Below, one piece after another: positions 7,397-16,338 of a stretch of 34,178 nt of DNA. The notes beneath the pieces were generated by a model. That model did no database searches. It was not told the origin of the DNA and saw nothing but the letters and a program-made list of their open reading frames with translations. Position 1 is the first letter of the stretch, and the number at the start of each line of letters is the position of its first letter. Source of the stretch: Acidobacteriota bacterium (GTDB lineage Bacteria > Acidobacteriota > Aminicenantia > S016-38); the NCBI GenBank assembly GCA_015486055.1, contig WFSJ01000018.1, positions 1 through 34,178 on the forward strand, given 5' to 3'. A program made the translations under genes and the position numbers.

Positions 7397-10177
7397 TTAA
7401 AAGTCATATCCTATCCAGAAATTGTAGACTGAAAACTTATTGGATTGTAAATCTGTTCTCTTTACATACTCAATATGTATAGGAAAAGAAAACAAGAAGA
7501 ACTCCAGTCCATATCCATAAGAGGCTATGGCGTCAACAAGCTTTATATTCGGAAAGTTTCCTTCTGCAAACTTAAATGGAAGCCCAGGCAATCTTGTTCC
7601 ACCAATATCAAAGAAGAAAACCCCCCTCACAGGCCCTATATTCCCTATAGGTGTGATTGTTATATATGTTATTGGAAAGCGAAATTCAGCATTAAAATAG
7701 AAAGTCTGGGTACCAACAAGATACCTGTAGCCAACACTTCTTATTTCATTATTTCCCCCGATAAAATCATAGAAGGGAGTTTTACCGAAGCTACCATAAT
7801 AGTATCCTCTAAAAGCAAATAGGAAATCCCTTCCAATGTTTAGGTATTTTCTTGCATCTATTTTCACTGTGTAATTGTCAATTTTGGCAGAATCAAGAGG
7901 GAAAGCTTTGCCTAAGTACAAATTAAAAGTATCCCCTTCAAGGGGCCCGAATTGTTTGAATCTTGTGGTTTCCCTGACAAAACTGAAATCTACATGGAAA
8001 AATTTTCCTGAATAGAAATTTCCTGTTGGAAAGAACCCCCCAGCATCCTCCTTTATTTCCATGGCCCCAACAGATGATTCTATCCTGTGATAGAAGTCAA
8101 TAGGGTAATAGAAGTAAGCATTAGCTCCTGTGATCCTTCTTTGAACCATTGTTGGATAATATCCATAATAATAACCGTAGAAAAAGTAAGTTTTATACTG
8201 GAAAGCATTTAAACTCCACCAGAGCCTTTTTTTCTGGTTCATGTAACCGAAGTGGTAAGACTGGTAGTAATAATCATTGGATGCATAGAAAAAGAGTCTA
8301 TGGTCAGAGAATATATCCGAAAAAGAAATGTATGCAGAGGTGAAAAGCCTACCATCTGTCGAATATGCTATTGTTATTGGAAGGGTAAAATCAGGGGAAA
8401 GTTTTCCAATCCCCTTCCTCAGTTTAATCTTACTCTCTTTTATACTTGCATGGACTTTCTCCCATATTGCTTTTCTGTGCTCTTCTTTGTATTTTTCAAT
8501 TACAATGGGCTCCATTGAGTAAAGCCTAAACATGTTTTTGAAGTAGCCGTTGAAATAGATTTTTCCGTTTTTGAATTGTGGAAAGAAACACCCAGTTGAA
8601 ACATCTGTATATCTTTTAACAATGCCAGTTTTAATGTTCATGGAATATATGTCAAACCCTCCCTCCCGGTTAGAGGAGAAAAGGATATCCTTGCTATCCA
8701 GAAAACTTGGATTTATATCCGCTCCATTTCTAAAGGTTAGCTGTGTGATCTTTTTCATTTCTGGAAAATCAGAGAGGAAAATATGAATTTCCTCTCCTAT
8801 CATTGAAGAAAATGCAATTGATTTACCATCCGCAGAGATTGAAGCTTCTTTTATGTAGTATCCCTTAGGAGAAAGCCTTCTCAACTTTCCCGTTCTTAGG
8901 TTGAGGAGAAAAATATAAGCATTACCCTTTTTAAAACCCACAAATACTATATTTTTCCCTTCAGGTGAAAATTGGGGAGAAGTGGGATTGTATATTCCCT
9001 TCAATTTGTATTCCCTCAGGATCTTTCCCTTAAAGGAGTCAATTACAAATAACCTGTAGTATTTAGTCCTTTTTCCGAAAAACGCAATCCTTTCCCCTTT
9101 CTTATCCCAGGCTATTCCTCTGCCCGTTGCAGGGTCATAGCCCAACCTTATCTTTTGGTATCTTGTTGTCACTCCAGGAGTGATATTTCTTATCTTTTTT
9201 CCATCTCTCATTGATATTAGAACAATATCGTAATCTGCCTGGGAATAGTTGACAGTTAAAATGGCCGCTACTTCGCCGGAGGGTGAAAGCTGATAGGAAA
9301 ATATGTATATAAAAGGAAATCTTGGAGAAATTGGAACGCCATAATCATCTGGCATTGACTTTCTGAGATACTTAGCAAATTTAACCCTTAAATAGTGCTT
9401 GAACCGACTGTTGAAAACTTCCCTTTCAAGGTGAAAAGCACTTCTTAGCGGGTTTCTATATCTTATTATCCTGTCCTTTTTTACCTCCCACCATAGTTTT
9501 CTTATCCCCGTAAGCCCATATTTGTCCCTTATGAAATCGAACATTGCGTGTCCAAAGTCATATGGGACCCTTCCGCTTCCTCCAATTAAACTGCCTGTTC
9601 TTGAAAGCAGGGGAATATTATCGTTAGCAACAGCATCAACAAGAGTCACCACAGGAAATGGCTGCCAATTTCCCGTTGCAAACTCAGCAAATCCTTCCAT
9701 CATCCAGAGCGGAATCTTGATCCTGAAAATTGCAGAGGGAGAAAGCCCCTCATAGAGAAGATAAAATTCGAAGGTATGAGTAAGCTCGTGGTTTATGAGC
9801 CTTTTTAATTCAAAAGGAGGAAGGTCTGCTGGAATGACAACCCTTCTTTTAAAGGGCTCGGAAAACCCAAGAACCTCTTCCGGAACTATTCCTCCGTACA
9901 GATTGGTCTGCTCAAAATCAAAATGGTTTTTGTAGAAAATTATAGGTATTTTTTCCTTGATATCAGCTCCTGTAAGAGCGCGGAGTTTTGAATAGCACTC
10001 TTCTGCGTACTGGAGAATCTCAGGAAGTCTTGTGCTGTCATAAAAAAGTATCCTGAAGTGGGACGAGTCATATTCCTTCCATTTAAAATTGTTGTATATG
10101 ATCTTGTTCTTTCCAAAATAGGGAATCAATTGTGAAAAAAGGAGATAAGGAAGTAAAAGGATAAATATTTTTTTCAT
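7397..10177 (-). CDS. Zinc peptidase (MA-like) fused to TolB-type beta-propeller and C-terminal outer-membrane barrel
   Basis: 926 aa, three parts. A signal peptide (residues 1-15) is followed by a gluzincin-like peptidase domain (about 35-270) with the zinc motif HELTH (130-134) and a downstream WMMEGFAEF segment supplying the likely third ligand Glu161. Residues about 285-560 contain repeated WD40/PD40 (TolB-like) blades with phrases such as LSPSGEVAA, FSPEGKNIVFVG, SADGKSIAFSS and ILFSSNREGGFDIY. From about 600 on there are aromatic, alternating beta strands with an Omp85-like GGNNEIRSVGYRYLVGT segment, ending in Phe as outer-membrane barrels do. It is probably surface or outer-membrane anchored; the substrate is unknown. 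An AAGGTG site precedes the ATG; the gap to the lipoprotein gene upstream is 3 nt. Confidence 0.8.
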   Translation of the reverse strand: MKKIFILLLPYLLFSQLIPYFGKNKIIYNNFKWKEYDSSHFRILFYDSTRLPEILQYAEECYSKLRALTGADIKEKIPIIFYKNHFDFEQTNLYGGIVPEEVLGFSEPFKRRVVIPADLPPFELKRLINHELTHTFEFYLLYEGLSPSAIFRIKIPLWMMEGFAEFATGNWQPFPVVTLVDAVANDNIPLLSRTGSLIGGSGRVPYDFGHAMFDFIRDKYGLTGIRKLWWEVKKDRIIRYRNPLRSAFHLEREVFNSRFKHYLRVKFAKYLRKSMPDDYGVPISPRFPFIYIFSYQLSPSGEVAAILTVNYSQADYDIVLISMRDGKKIRNITPGVTTRYQKIRLGYDPATGRGIAWDKKGERIAFFGKRTKYYRLFVIDSFKGKILREYKLKGIYNPTSPQFSPEGKNIVFVGFKKGNAYIFLLNLRTGKLRRLSPKGYYIKEASISADGKSIAFSSMIGEEIHIFLSDFPEMKKITQLTFRNGADINPSFLDSKDILFSSNREGGFDIYSMNIKTGIVKRYTDVSTGCFFPQFKNGKIYFNGYFKNMFRLYSMEPIVIEKYKEEHRKAIWEKVHASIKESKIKLRKGIGKLSPDFTLPITIAYSTDGRLFTSAYISFSDIFSDHRLFFYASNDYYYQSYHFGYMNQKKRLWWSLNAFQYKTYFFYGYYYGYYPTMVQRRITGANAYFYYPIDFYHRIESSVGAMEIKEDAGGFFPTGNFYSGKFFHVDFSFVRETTRFKQFGPLEGDTFNLYLGKAFPLDSAKIDNYTVKIDARKYLNIGRDFLFAFRGYYYGSFGKTPFYDFIGGNNEIRSVGYRYLVGTQTFYFNAEFRFPITYITITPIGNIGPVRGVFFFDIGGTRLPGLPFKFAEGNFPNIKLVDAIASYGYGLEFFLFSFPIHIEYVKRTDLQSNKFSVYNFWIGYDF

Positions 10178-10180
10178 GGT

Positions 10181-10762
10181 TCACCTTAAAAGATAATGCA
10201 TCATTCTCTTCCTCTGATAGGAAATATCCGACAAAAGGGAAGAGGTCATTCTCTGCAGGACCGCATAAAGGGCGAAAACAGAGGATTCATAGTCCGGGAA
10301 CTTCATCCTTTCCTTCATGCATCTGTGATATTTTATCTCCTTGATTGTAAAGCAAAGATCCATAGAGATAATTTTTACCGGGATCAGCCCGGAACTTAGC
10401 CGCGAATAAGGCATGTATTGTTCATTTGCGGAGATCCCGGAAGAAGTTCTGTCGTAATATGAATATGCATGGCTTAAACTTGCCTTGTATTCCACCGTAA
10501 GTTCAGGTATGCTGTTCCCCTCAGCCACTTTTATTCCTCCCTGACTTTCCAGCTCGTTTTTTATAAACTTTTCCACTTCGCCCTTGAAGTCCTTAATTTC
10601 CACAAACTCGTTCTTAAGCGACTCCTCTTTTACTTCGAGGCGAAGCTTCTTGAGGTGAACATTGATAGAAGGAGGCTTTAAAACCTCCATTTGAACCCTG
10701 AAGACATGGGTACATCCAGAAAGAAAGATGGCCAATAAAACAAAAAGGAAATTCCTTCTCAT
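10181..10762 (-). CDS. Putative lipoprotein of unknown function
   Basis: 193 aa. The N-terminus MRRNFLFVLLAIFLSGC is a textbook lipoprotein signal with lipobox LSGC and acylated Cys17. The mature part is alpha/beta with several Lys/Glu-rich segments, and I do not recognise a family. LptE-like or other small envelope assembly lipoproteins are possible but not supported by a motif. It begins with an ATGA overlap with the TPR gene upstream and stops 3 nt before the peptidase-barrel gene, so the three are almost certainly cotranscribed and probably act together in the envelope. Confidence 0.75.
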   Translation of the reverse strand: MRRNFLFVLLAIFLSGCTHVFRVQMEVLKPPSINVHLKKLRLEVKEESLKNEFVEIKDFKGEVEKFIKNELESQGGIKVAEGNSIPELTVEYKASLSHAYSYYDRTSSGISANEQYMPYSRLSSGLIPVKIISMDLCFTIKEIKYHRCMKERMKFPDYESSVFALYAVLQRMTSSLLSDISYQRKRMMHYLLR

Positions 10763-11121
10763 TTCCTTTTCCTCTTTTCCGAGAGTGTTTTTCCCGATTC
10801 ACCTGTTTTCCTTCCTTCCTTGCTTAACTCAAGGAATATTGCGTAATTGGCTTTTATTTCTCTGTCTTTAGGAGCAAGCTCGAGGGCTTTTTTGTAACAT
10901 TTCTTTGCTTTTTTAAAATTCCCAAGGGCCTCATAGGCTACTGCCATATTATTATAAGCCTGTGCAGTTTTCTTTATCTCAGTTGCCCTCTTGAACCGGT
11001 AAAGAGCCTCTTTCCAAAGCCTCATCTTTGCAGATTTTATTCCGAGATCTATATTGTAATGGTAAAAATTAGGGGAGCAGAAAGGAAGAAAGAAAAGGAG
11101 CAGAAGAACAAAATTCCTCAT
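10759..11121 (-). CDS. Small exported TPR protein
   Basis: 120 aa. A hydrophobic signal (MRNFVLLLLFFLPFCS) is followed by at least two tetratricopeptide repeats: residues about 27-60, and about 58-95 with the phrase YNNMAVAYEALGNFKKAKK then CYKKALELAPKD. The C-terminal tail is Lys/Arg/Glu-rich. The Cys near the signal end is not in a good lipobox, so lipidation is uncertain. An in-frame TTG at 11139 would add six residues, but a perfect TATAAT ends 6 nt before this ATG, so the ATG is preferred. It heads the TPR-lipoprotein-peptidase operon and probably supplies protein-protein contacts for that group. Confidence 0.75.
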   Translation of the reverse strand: MRNFVLLLLFFLPFCSPNFYHYNIDLGIKSAKMRLWKEALYRFKRATEIKKTAQAYNNMAVAYEALGNFKKAKKCYKKALELAPKDREIKANYAIFLELSKEGRKTGESGKTLSEKRKRK

Positions 11122-11127
11122 AGAGGA

Positions 11128-11133
11128 ATTATA
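11128..11133 (-). promoter_or_regulatory. Perfect -10 box 6 nt before the TPR gene start
   Basis: Minus strand TATAAT (11133-11128), 6 nt, then ATG at 11121. No convincing -35 box at 17-18 nt. The geometry matches the other candidate leaderless promoters in the window. The rest of 11134-11271, downstream of bioY, shows nothing recognisable. Confidence 0.45.
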
Positions 11134-11271
11134 GGACAAATTTCCTAATTACCGAAAGAGAAAAAATTGCAGAAGTTTATTATTCATAAGTATATTGGAA
11201 CTGTAGAGAGAAAAATAGAAAATTAGCAGGATAAAGGTTCGCGACAGGGAGCAAAAACTTAAGCGAATGAG

Positions 11272-11778
11272 CTAAATTATAAGGGAGAGAGCGATTATTT
11301 TCAAAAGATCTCCGGGAATAAAGGGGAGCAAACCCAAATAAATGGAGTTTTTTACTCCCACAAAGAGAGAAAACCACGCCAGGCCCAAGACATAAATAGG
11401 AATGGAGGCCAAGCAGAGGTATAAAAACCTCTTTGGAAGGAGACGGAATTCTCGCTTTTCGTAAAAAAGCCCTGAAAGATAAGCAGCGATTGGAAATCCT
11501 ACAAGGTATCCAGCGGTTGGTCCTGAGAGAAATGCTCCTCCTGCAAAGAAAGGAAGACCCATAGCTCCTCCTGTAATGTATAAAAGAACGGCAGCGGATC
11601 CCTCTTTCTTCCCGAGATATACCCCTAAGAAAAGGACAGCAAAAGTCTGAGCAGTTATTGGAACAGGAGAAAATGTCAAAGGGATGTAAATTCTTGAAGC
11701 AAAAATAAGGAGGATAGTTCCACCAAGTATTTTTATGGCAGAAGATGTAGTTTCATTTATTAAGGCCCTATTATTCAT
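11272..11778 (-). CDS. bioY: Biotin transporter substrate-binding subunit BioY
   Basis: 168 aa, about six membrane helices. BioY is the S-component that binds biotin and can work with an ECF ATPase module or alone. Family marks: PVPITAQTFAVLFLGVYLG (about residues 37-55), GGAMGLPFFAGG, SGPTAGYLVGFPIAAY, and near the C-terminus LPFIPGDLLKI. The C-terminus is slightly short compared with typical BioY proteins of 180-190 aa. It starts with a 4-nt ATGA overlap with the acyltransferase and is the last gene of the long operon. No EcfA, EcfT or biotin synthesis gene is visible here, so energising partners must be elsewhere if used. Confidence 0.9.
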   Translation of the reverse strand: MNNRALINETTSSAIKILGGTILLIFASRIYIPLTFSPVPITAQTFAVLFLGVYLGKKEGSAAVLLYITGGAMGLPFFAGGAFLSGPTAGYLVGFPIAAYLSGLFYEKREFRLLPKRFLYLCLASIPIYVLGLAWFSLFVGVKNSIYLGLLPFIPGDLLKIIALSLII

Positions 11779-12506
11779 TTTTCACCTCTTTTTCTTATCG
11801 TTTTTCCTGGACTCCCAACAATTATACTATATTCATCATATTCTCCCTTTAGGAGAGAGTTTGCACCTACCACACATCCTCTTCTCAGCCTTGTTCCATC
11901 GAGGACAATGACAGAAGCTCCAAGCCAGCAATCTTCTCCTATTTCCACCCCCATAGTTCTTTTTATTCCCTGTTCCACTATAGGAATGTCCCTTCTTTCA
12001 AACTCGTGTTCCCCACCTGCAACAATGTAACAGTGACCTGCAATGAAGCTATTACTGCCGATCTTAATCCTCAAAGTGGAGTATATTGTTACATTAGCTG
12101 AGATGTTAACCTCATTCCCTATCTCAATTTCTCCATCTTTACAGGAAAGTGTTGAATTTCTTGCAAACACGCATCCATCACCTATTTTTATGCCCCCTGT
12201 TTTGGCATCAATCATTGTGTAGTCATCAAAAAAAACATTGTTTCCTACCTCAATTTTCCATGGGTTCCTTATTATCATTCCCCTCCCAAAAGTAACGCCT
12301 TTCCCTATCCTTTTGAAGAGGGACTTGAAAAATATCTTCCTGAGAAGATACCCCAGAGCTCCAGGGATATTGGAGAAAAAGGTTATCACGAATTCATAGT
12401 ATAAGAACCTTAGGAATCCGACTTTTCCACTTGCCAGTTCCCTATATTTCTTAAAGGCTGACCCTCTTTCCTTTAAGATATCCCTTGTTTCATGTGAAAC
12501 ATTCAT
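11775..12506 (-). CDS. Hexapeptide-repeat acyltransferase (LbetaH, WbbJ-like)
   Basis: 243 aa. Residues about 70-235 are left-handed beta-helix hexapeptide repeats (IGKGVTFGRGMII, VEIGEDCWLGASVIVLDGT, RRGCVVGANSLLKG) ending in the typical VGSPGKTIRKRG tail; the probable catalytic His is in the AGGEHEFERRDIP segment. The N-terminal 65 residues include a possible amphipathic or membrane-contact helix (FLRFLYYEFVITFFSNIPG). Such enzymes O-acetylate sugars of LPS or exopolysaccharide, fitting its place right after the Kdo genes. Its second to seventh codons carry a parS-like sequence (Asn-Val-Ser-His-Glu-Thr), so the start region is under two constraints. ATGA overlaps with kdsC and bioY. Confidence 0.85.
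   Translation of the reverse strand: MNVSHETRDILKERGSAFKKYRELASGKVGFLRFLYYEFVITFFSNIPGALGYLLRKIFFKSLFKRIGKGVTFGRGMIIRNPWKIEVGNNVFFDDYTMIDAKTGGIKIGDGCVFARNSTLSCKDGEIEIGNEVNISANVTIYSTLRIKIGSNSFIAGHCYIVAGGEHEFERRDIPIVEQGIKRTMGVEIGEDCWLGASVIVLDGTRLRRGCVVGANSLLKGEYDEYSIIVGSPGKTIRKRGEK
12486..12501. promoter_or_regulatory. parS: parS-like ParB-binding site (copy 1)
   Basis: TGTTTCATGTGAAACA, one mismatch from the widespread bacterial consensus TGTTTCACGTGAAACA. It lies in the first codons of the acyltransferase gene, about 4.9 kb from parB. It shares 15 identical bases with the second copy at 23223. Confidence 0.8.
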
Positions 12507-12970
12507 TTCAAAATCATTTCAATCAGCTCCCTGAGAGCTCCTTCTCCTCCCTTCTTTTTTAGGACTATTTTAGCTTTAACCTTTACTGTCCCCGTAGCAT
12601 CTGCCACTGCAGCTCCTATCCCTGCTTCCTCCATGGCCGGAATGTCCTGGATATCATCCCCCAAGAAGACAGCTTCCCCTTTCTTTATTCCGTATTTTTC
12701 CATAATCTTCTTCATGCTTTTTCCTTTGTCCTTTACCCCAAAATAGACATCCTCTATGCCGAGTTTTTTTGCTCTTTCCTCTGACGTCTTTGAGGGGAGG
12801 CCTGATATTATTGCAATTTTTATCCCCGATTCCCTCGCCAGATGAACTGCCATTCCATCTCTCACATTAAAAGCCTTTACAGGTTCGCTAGATCCCTCAA
12901 AGAAATAGAGTTTTCCATCTGTAAGGGTCCCATCAATATCCACCCCTATAAGTTTTATCCCTCTCAACAT
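12503..12970 (-). CDS. kdsC: 3-deoxy-D-manno-octulosonate 8-phosphate phosphatase
   Basis: 155 aa. A HAD-superfamily phosphatase that removes phosphate from Kdo-8-phosphate, third step of CMP-Kdo synthesis. Motif I is GVDIDGTLTDG (Asp11 nucleophile, Asp13 acid/base), then the KdsC-typical FNVRDGMAV, motif II ISGLPS, motif III Lys in the VKDKGK region, and motif IV GDDIQDIP. The C-terminal GGEGALRELIE matches the KdsC tail that reaches a neighbouring active site. The ATG at 12970 is preferred because a GGAG site lies 8 nt upstream and because it makes a TGATG stop-start junction with kdsD. A longer start at 12991 would add seven atypical residues. Confidence 0.94.
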   Translation of the reverse strand: MLRGIKLIGVDIDGTLTDGKLYFFEGSSEPVKAFNVRDGMAVHLARESGIKIAIISGLPSKTSEERAKKLGIEDVYFGVKDKGKSMKKIMEKYGIKKGEAVFLGDDIQDIPAMEEAGIGAAVADATGTVKVKAKIVLKKKGGEGALRELIEMILK

Positions 12971-13929
12971 CAGAAAAGCTCCGTTCTCCACAGATCATGG
13001 AGATGAAGCAGCCCCTTTAGCCTTCCCCCTTTATCTGGGACAAGAAGGCATGTTATCTTCCTTTCCTCCATAATTCTCAGGGCCTTTGCAGCGAGTTCTT
13101 CCTCATCAATTGTTATTGGGTTAGGGGTCATTATTTCCCCTGCTTTTTTTTGAATAAGGGAGCCTGAACGAAGAAGTGCCCTTCTCAGGTCTCCATCTGT
13201 TATTATCCCTACAAGATGTCCTCTCTCAGAAACAACGGCAGATGTTCCAAACCCCTTTTCATTCATTATTTTTATCACCTTTCCCATTGGGTCCTTTTTA
13301 AAAACAACAGGAAGCTCTTCACCAGAATGCATGAGATTTTTTACCTTCATGAGTTTCTTTCCAATAGCTCCTCCTGGGTGATATTTAGCGAAGTCGTCCA
13401 TTTTAAACCCCCTTTTTACCATAAGGGCAATCGCCAGCGCATCTCCGATCGCAAGAGTTGCCGTGGTTGATGCGGTTGGGACAAGGCCAAAGGGAGAGGC
13501 TTCCCTACTAACGCCTGCATTTATTGTTACATCCGCATTCCTTCCCAAAGATGAATTAATATCGCCTGTTATTGCAATCAGGTTCAGTCCAAGCCTTTTT
13601 ATGAAGTAAATAAGTCTTGTTATTTCTTCTGTTTCTCCACTATATGAAACTGCTATTATTATGTCTTCTTTTTTTATCATCCCCAGGTCACCGTGGACGG
13701 CATCAGCGGCATGGATGAAAATGGAGGGGGTTCCTGTGGAGGATAATGTGGCCGATATTTTTCTTGCTATGAGGCCGGATTTTCCAACCCCCGTGAGTAT
13801 TACCCTTCCCTTACATCCTGCTATTGCTTCCAAAGCCTTTTGAAATTTTTCCCCGAGATTTTCCCTTACTTTCTTTAGACCTTCTTCCTCTATTTTTATA
13901 GTTTCCTTTCCCGCCTCTAGTTCCTTCAC
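12970..13929 (-). CDS. kdsD: Arabinose-5-phosphate isomerase (KdsD/KpsF/GutQ)
   Basis: 319 aa. It converts D-ribulose 5-phosphate to D-arabinose 5-phosphate, entry step of Kdo synthesis. The SIS sugar-isomerase domain spans about residues 30-185, with LTGVGKSGLIARKISATL, the HAADAVHGDLGMI segment holding the conserved His, and SYSGETEEI. Two CBS domains follow: about 195-255 (VKNLMHSGEELP, GFGTSAVV, GIITDGDLRR) and about 260-318 (EIMTPNPITI). The start is taken as GTG at 13929, which has a GGGAGG site about 7 nt upstream and gives a GTGA overlap with the kdsA stop. A TTG 15 nt further upstream is the alternative. Confidence 0.95.
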   Translation of the reverse strand: MKELEAGKETIKIEEEGLKKVRENLGEKFQKALEAIAGCKGRVILTGVGKSGLIARKISATLSSTGTPSIFIHAADAVHGDLGMIKKEDIIIAVSYSGETEEITRLIYFIKRLGLNLIAITGDINSSLGRNADVTINAGVSREASPFGLVPTASTTATLAIGDALAIALMVKRGFKMDDFAKYHPGGAIGKKLMKVKNLMHSGEELPVVFKKDPMGKVIKIMNEKGFGTSAVVSERGHLVGIITDGDLRRALLRSGSLIQKKAGEIMTPNPITIDEEELAAKALRIMEERKITCLLVPDKGGRLKGLLHLHDLWRTELF

Positions 13930-14738
13930 CTTGTCGCCTCCCAAACTTTTAAAAGCTTCTTGAGGTTTTCTTCAACTTTTGGAAGCCTCATAGAATTTGC
14001 CCCATCAGAAAGAGCTTCCTCTGGCCTCGGATGAACTTCCATGAATATCCCATCCGCTCCTGTAGCTATGCCTGCTTTCGCCATTGTCATTATGAATTCT
14101 GGTTCTCCTCCTGATTTTGAGCCAAGGGCAGAGGGTTTCTGAACAGAATGAGTTGAATCTATAACGACGGGATAGCCCGTTTTCCTCATTATTGGGATTG
14201 ACCTGAAATCGACAACAAGGTTTCCGTATCCAAAGAAAGTTCCTCTTTCAATTAAAATTGCCTTCTCCCCTCCGCTGTGCTCTATTTTTTCTACAACCTT
14301 AAAGATATCCCACGGTGCAAGAAATTGTCCCTTTTTCACGCTGACAGGAACCCCTGTCTTCGCCGCTGCAGTCAGAAGATCGGTTTGGCGTGACAAAAGA
14401 GCAGGTATCTGAATTAAATCTACAACTTCAGCAGCTTTTTTTGCCTGCCATGGCTCGTGGATATCAGTAGTGATGGGGATAGAAAATGTTTCTTTCACTT
14501 TCCTCAGCATTTTCAGGCCTTCCTCAATTCCTGGTCCTCTGAAGGAAGAGATAGAGGTTCTGTTTGCTTTGTCAAAAGAAGCCTTTAAGATATAGGGAAT
14601 TCCGAGTTTCTTCGTTATTTCCTTCATATATTCTCCAATTTCAAACAGAAGATCGAGGGATTCTATCACGCAGGGTCCTGCTATCAGGAAGAAAGGCTCA
14701 GATGGAACCTTTATATTACCTATTTTGAAGCTTTTCAT
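13926..14738 (-). CDS. kdsA: Kdo-8-phosphate synthase, apparently metal-dependent class
   Basis: 270 aa, normal length. It condenses arabinose 5-phosphate with phosphoenolpyruvate to Kdo-8-phosphate. TIM-barrel motifs: IAGPCVIES near residue 20, [35 protein letters not shown], and [12 protein letters not shown]. The Cys in AGPCVIES, with the later DSTHS, MEVHP and LSDG segments, corresponds to the Cys/His/Glu/Asp metal ligands of the Aquifex-type enzyme. The E. coli metal-free class has Asn at the Cys position. It overlaps pyrG by 23 nt; no ribosome binding site is obvious. Confidence 0.96.
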   Translation of the reverse strand: MKSFKIGNIKVPSEPFFLIAGPCVIESLDLLFEIGEYMKEITKKLGIPYILKASFDKANRTSISSFRGPGIEEGLKMLRKVKETFSIPITTDIHEPWQAKKAAEVVDLIQIPALLSRQTDLLTAAAKTGVPVSVKKGQFLAPWDIFKVVEKIEHSGGEKAILIERGTFFGYGNLVVDFRSIPIMRKTGYPVVIDSTHSVQKPSALGSKSGGEPEFIMTMAKAGIATGADGIFMEVHPRPEEALSDGANSMRLPKVEENLKKLLKVWEATR

Positions 14739-16338
14739 ATTTTTTTTTCTTTGCTGCCCTTACAAATTCAACAAATAATGGATGAGGATGAAATGGATTG
14801 GATTTGAACTCTGGGTGGAATTGACAGCCCAAGAACCACGGATGATCCTCTAACTCAATTATTTCAACAAGTTTTGATTCTGGATGTTCCCCTGTTATCT
14901 TAAGCCCGTGTTTTTCAAGAACGCTTCTGTATTCAGGATTGAATTCGTATCTATGCCTGTGTCTTTCCTGAATCTCCTCTTTTTTATAAGCTCTAAAAGC
15001 ATTTGAAGATTTTTTAAGCTTGCATTTATATGTCCCAAGCCTCATTGTCCCCCCAAGCTGGATAACCCCTTTAAGATTAGGAAGAAGCTTGAGAACCTTA
15101 TACGGAGAAGAAGGATCAAATTCCTCGCTGTTGGCTTTCGTCAGCCCTGCTCTATTTCTTGAAAATTCTATTGTGGCGATCTGCATTCCCAGACAGATTC
15201 CGAAATATGGAATTTTGTTTTCTCTTGCATATCTTACAGCTTTTATCATACCCTCTATTCCCCTCTCTCCGAATCCTCCCGGGACTAGAATTGCTACAGA
15301 ATTTGAAAGGAGGGCCTCTGGCCCTTTTTCTATGATTTCTTCTGCTTCAATCCATCTCTGCTTTACCTTGACATTGTTTGCAATTCCACCATGGAAGAGA
15401 GCCTCGTTAAGGCTTTTGTATGAATCCTTAAGCTTTACATATTTGCCCACCATTGTTACCTCAACTTCGTCCACCTGGGATTTCGCTTTATTTACAAGCT
15501 CTTTCCATTTTGAAAGATCTCTTGCCTGCTTGTTCAAATTAAGCATCTTCAGAATTTTTTTATCTAGCCCTTCTCTTGAGAAATTGAGGGGGATCTCATA
15601 GATAATGTCCACATCCTTTGCGGATATAACTGCTTCCTCCTCAACATTCGTGAACAGGGCAATTTTTTTCTTTATATCTAAAGGAAGCTCTCTGTCCGAG
15701 CGGCAAAGCACAAAATCAGGTTGAATTCCGATGGCCCTTAATTCCTTTACTGAATGTTGGGTAGGCTTAGTTTTAAGTTCTCCTGCGCTATTAAGAAAAG
15801 GGACAAGGGTCAGGAGAATATAGACAACATTTTCTTTCCCCTCTTCGAGGCCAATCTCCCTTATTGCCTCGAGGAAAGGCAAACTCTCTATATCCCCGAT
15901 GGTTCCGCCGATCTCCACGATTGAAACATCTACTTTACCTGAGAATTTTCTTATGGCTTCTTTTATCTCATCTGCCACATGCGGAATGACTTGAACTGTT
16001 TTTCCGAGATAATCACCTTTTCTCTCCTTGTTTATTATTGACCAGTATATTTTCCCTGCAGTGTAATTGCTTTGCTTTGTTGTCATAAAACTAGTGAACC
16101 TCTCATAATGACCGAGATCAAGGTCAGTTTCTGCTCCATCTTCAGTGACGAAAACCTCCCCGTGCTGAAATGGGCTGAGGGTTCCGGGATCAACATTTAG
16201 ATAAGGGTCAATTTTTTGCATGGAGATTTTAAGACCCCACGCTTCCATCAAAGCCCCGATACTCGCAGCAGCAACTCCTTTTCCCAGGGAGGAAACAACA
16301 CCACCTGTTACAAAAATATATTTAGTTCTTTTTGCCAC
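14716..16338 (-). CDS. pyrG: CTP synthase
   Basis: 540 aa, full length. It makes CTP from UTP with glutamine nitrogen. The N-terminal synthase domain (about 1-265) has [13 protein letters not shown], the [20 protein letters not shown] segment and [14 protein letters not shown]. The glutamine amidotransferase domain (about 290-535) has [12 protein letters not shown], the nucleophile Cys in FGICLGMQ, and the His-Glu pair in [18 protein letters not shown]. The start is GTG with AGGAGG 7 nt upstream, inside the end of kdsB (17-nt overlap). Placement among Kdo genes is sensible because CMP-Kdo synthetase, encoded just upstream, consumes CTP. Confidence 0.98.
   Translation of the reverse strand: MAKRTKYIFVTGGVVSSLGKGVAAASIGALMEAWGLKISMQKIDPYLNVDPGTLSPFQHGEVFVTEDGAETDLDLGHYERFTSFMTTKQSNYTAGKIYWSIINKERKGDYLGKTVQVIPHVADEIKEAIRKFSGKVDVSIVEIGGTIGDIESLPFLEAIREIGLEEGKENVVYILLTLVPFLNSAGELKTKPTQHSVKELRAIGIQPDFVLCRSDRELPLDIKKKIALFTNVEEEAVISAKDVDIIYEIPLNFSREGLDKKILKMLNLNKQARDLSKWKELVNKAKSQVDEVEVTMVGKYVKLKDSYKSLNEALFHGGIANNVKVKQRWIEAEEIIEKGPEALLSNSVAILVPGGFGERGIEGMIKAVRYARENKIPYFGICLGMQIATIEFSRNRAGLTKANSEEFDPSSPYKVLKLLPNLKGVIQLGGTMRLGTYKCKLKKSSNAFRAYKKEEIQERHRHRYEFNPEYRSVLEKHGLKITGEHPESKLVEIIELEDHPWFLGCQFHPEFKSNPFHPHPLFVEFVRAAKKKKYEKLQNR

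Noticed and set aside
7390-7460. A dnaA promoter inside the end of the peptidase-barrel gene (TTTACA with TACAAT)
   Set aside because: The 19-nt spacer and weak -35 box are not convincing enough to list.
11180-11377. A 65-codon minus-strand frame overlapping the end of bioY
   Set aside because: It overlaps bioY in another frame, has no ribosome binding site, and its translation looks non-biological.
15020-15601. A 193-codon plus-strand open frame inside pyrG
   Set aside because: It is antisense to the well-conserved CTP synthase, has a Ser/Pro/Leu-rich translation typical of an antisense shadow, and resembles no family.
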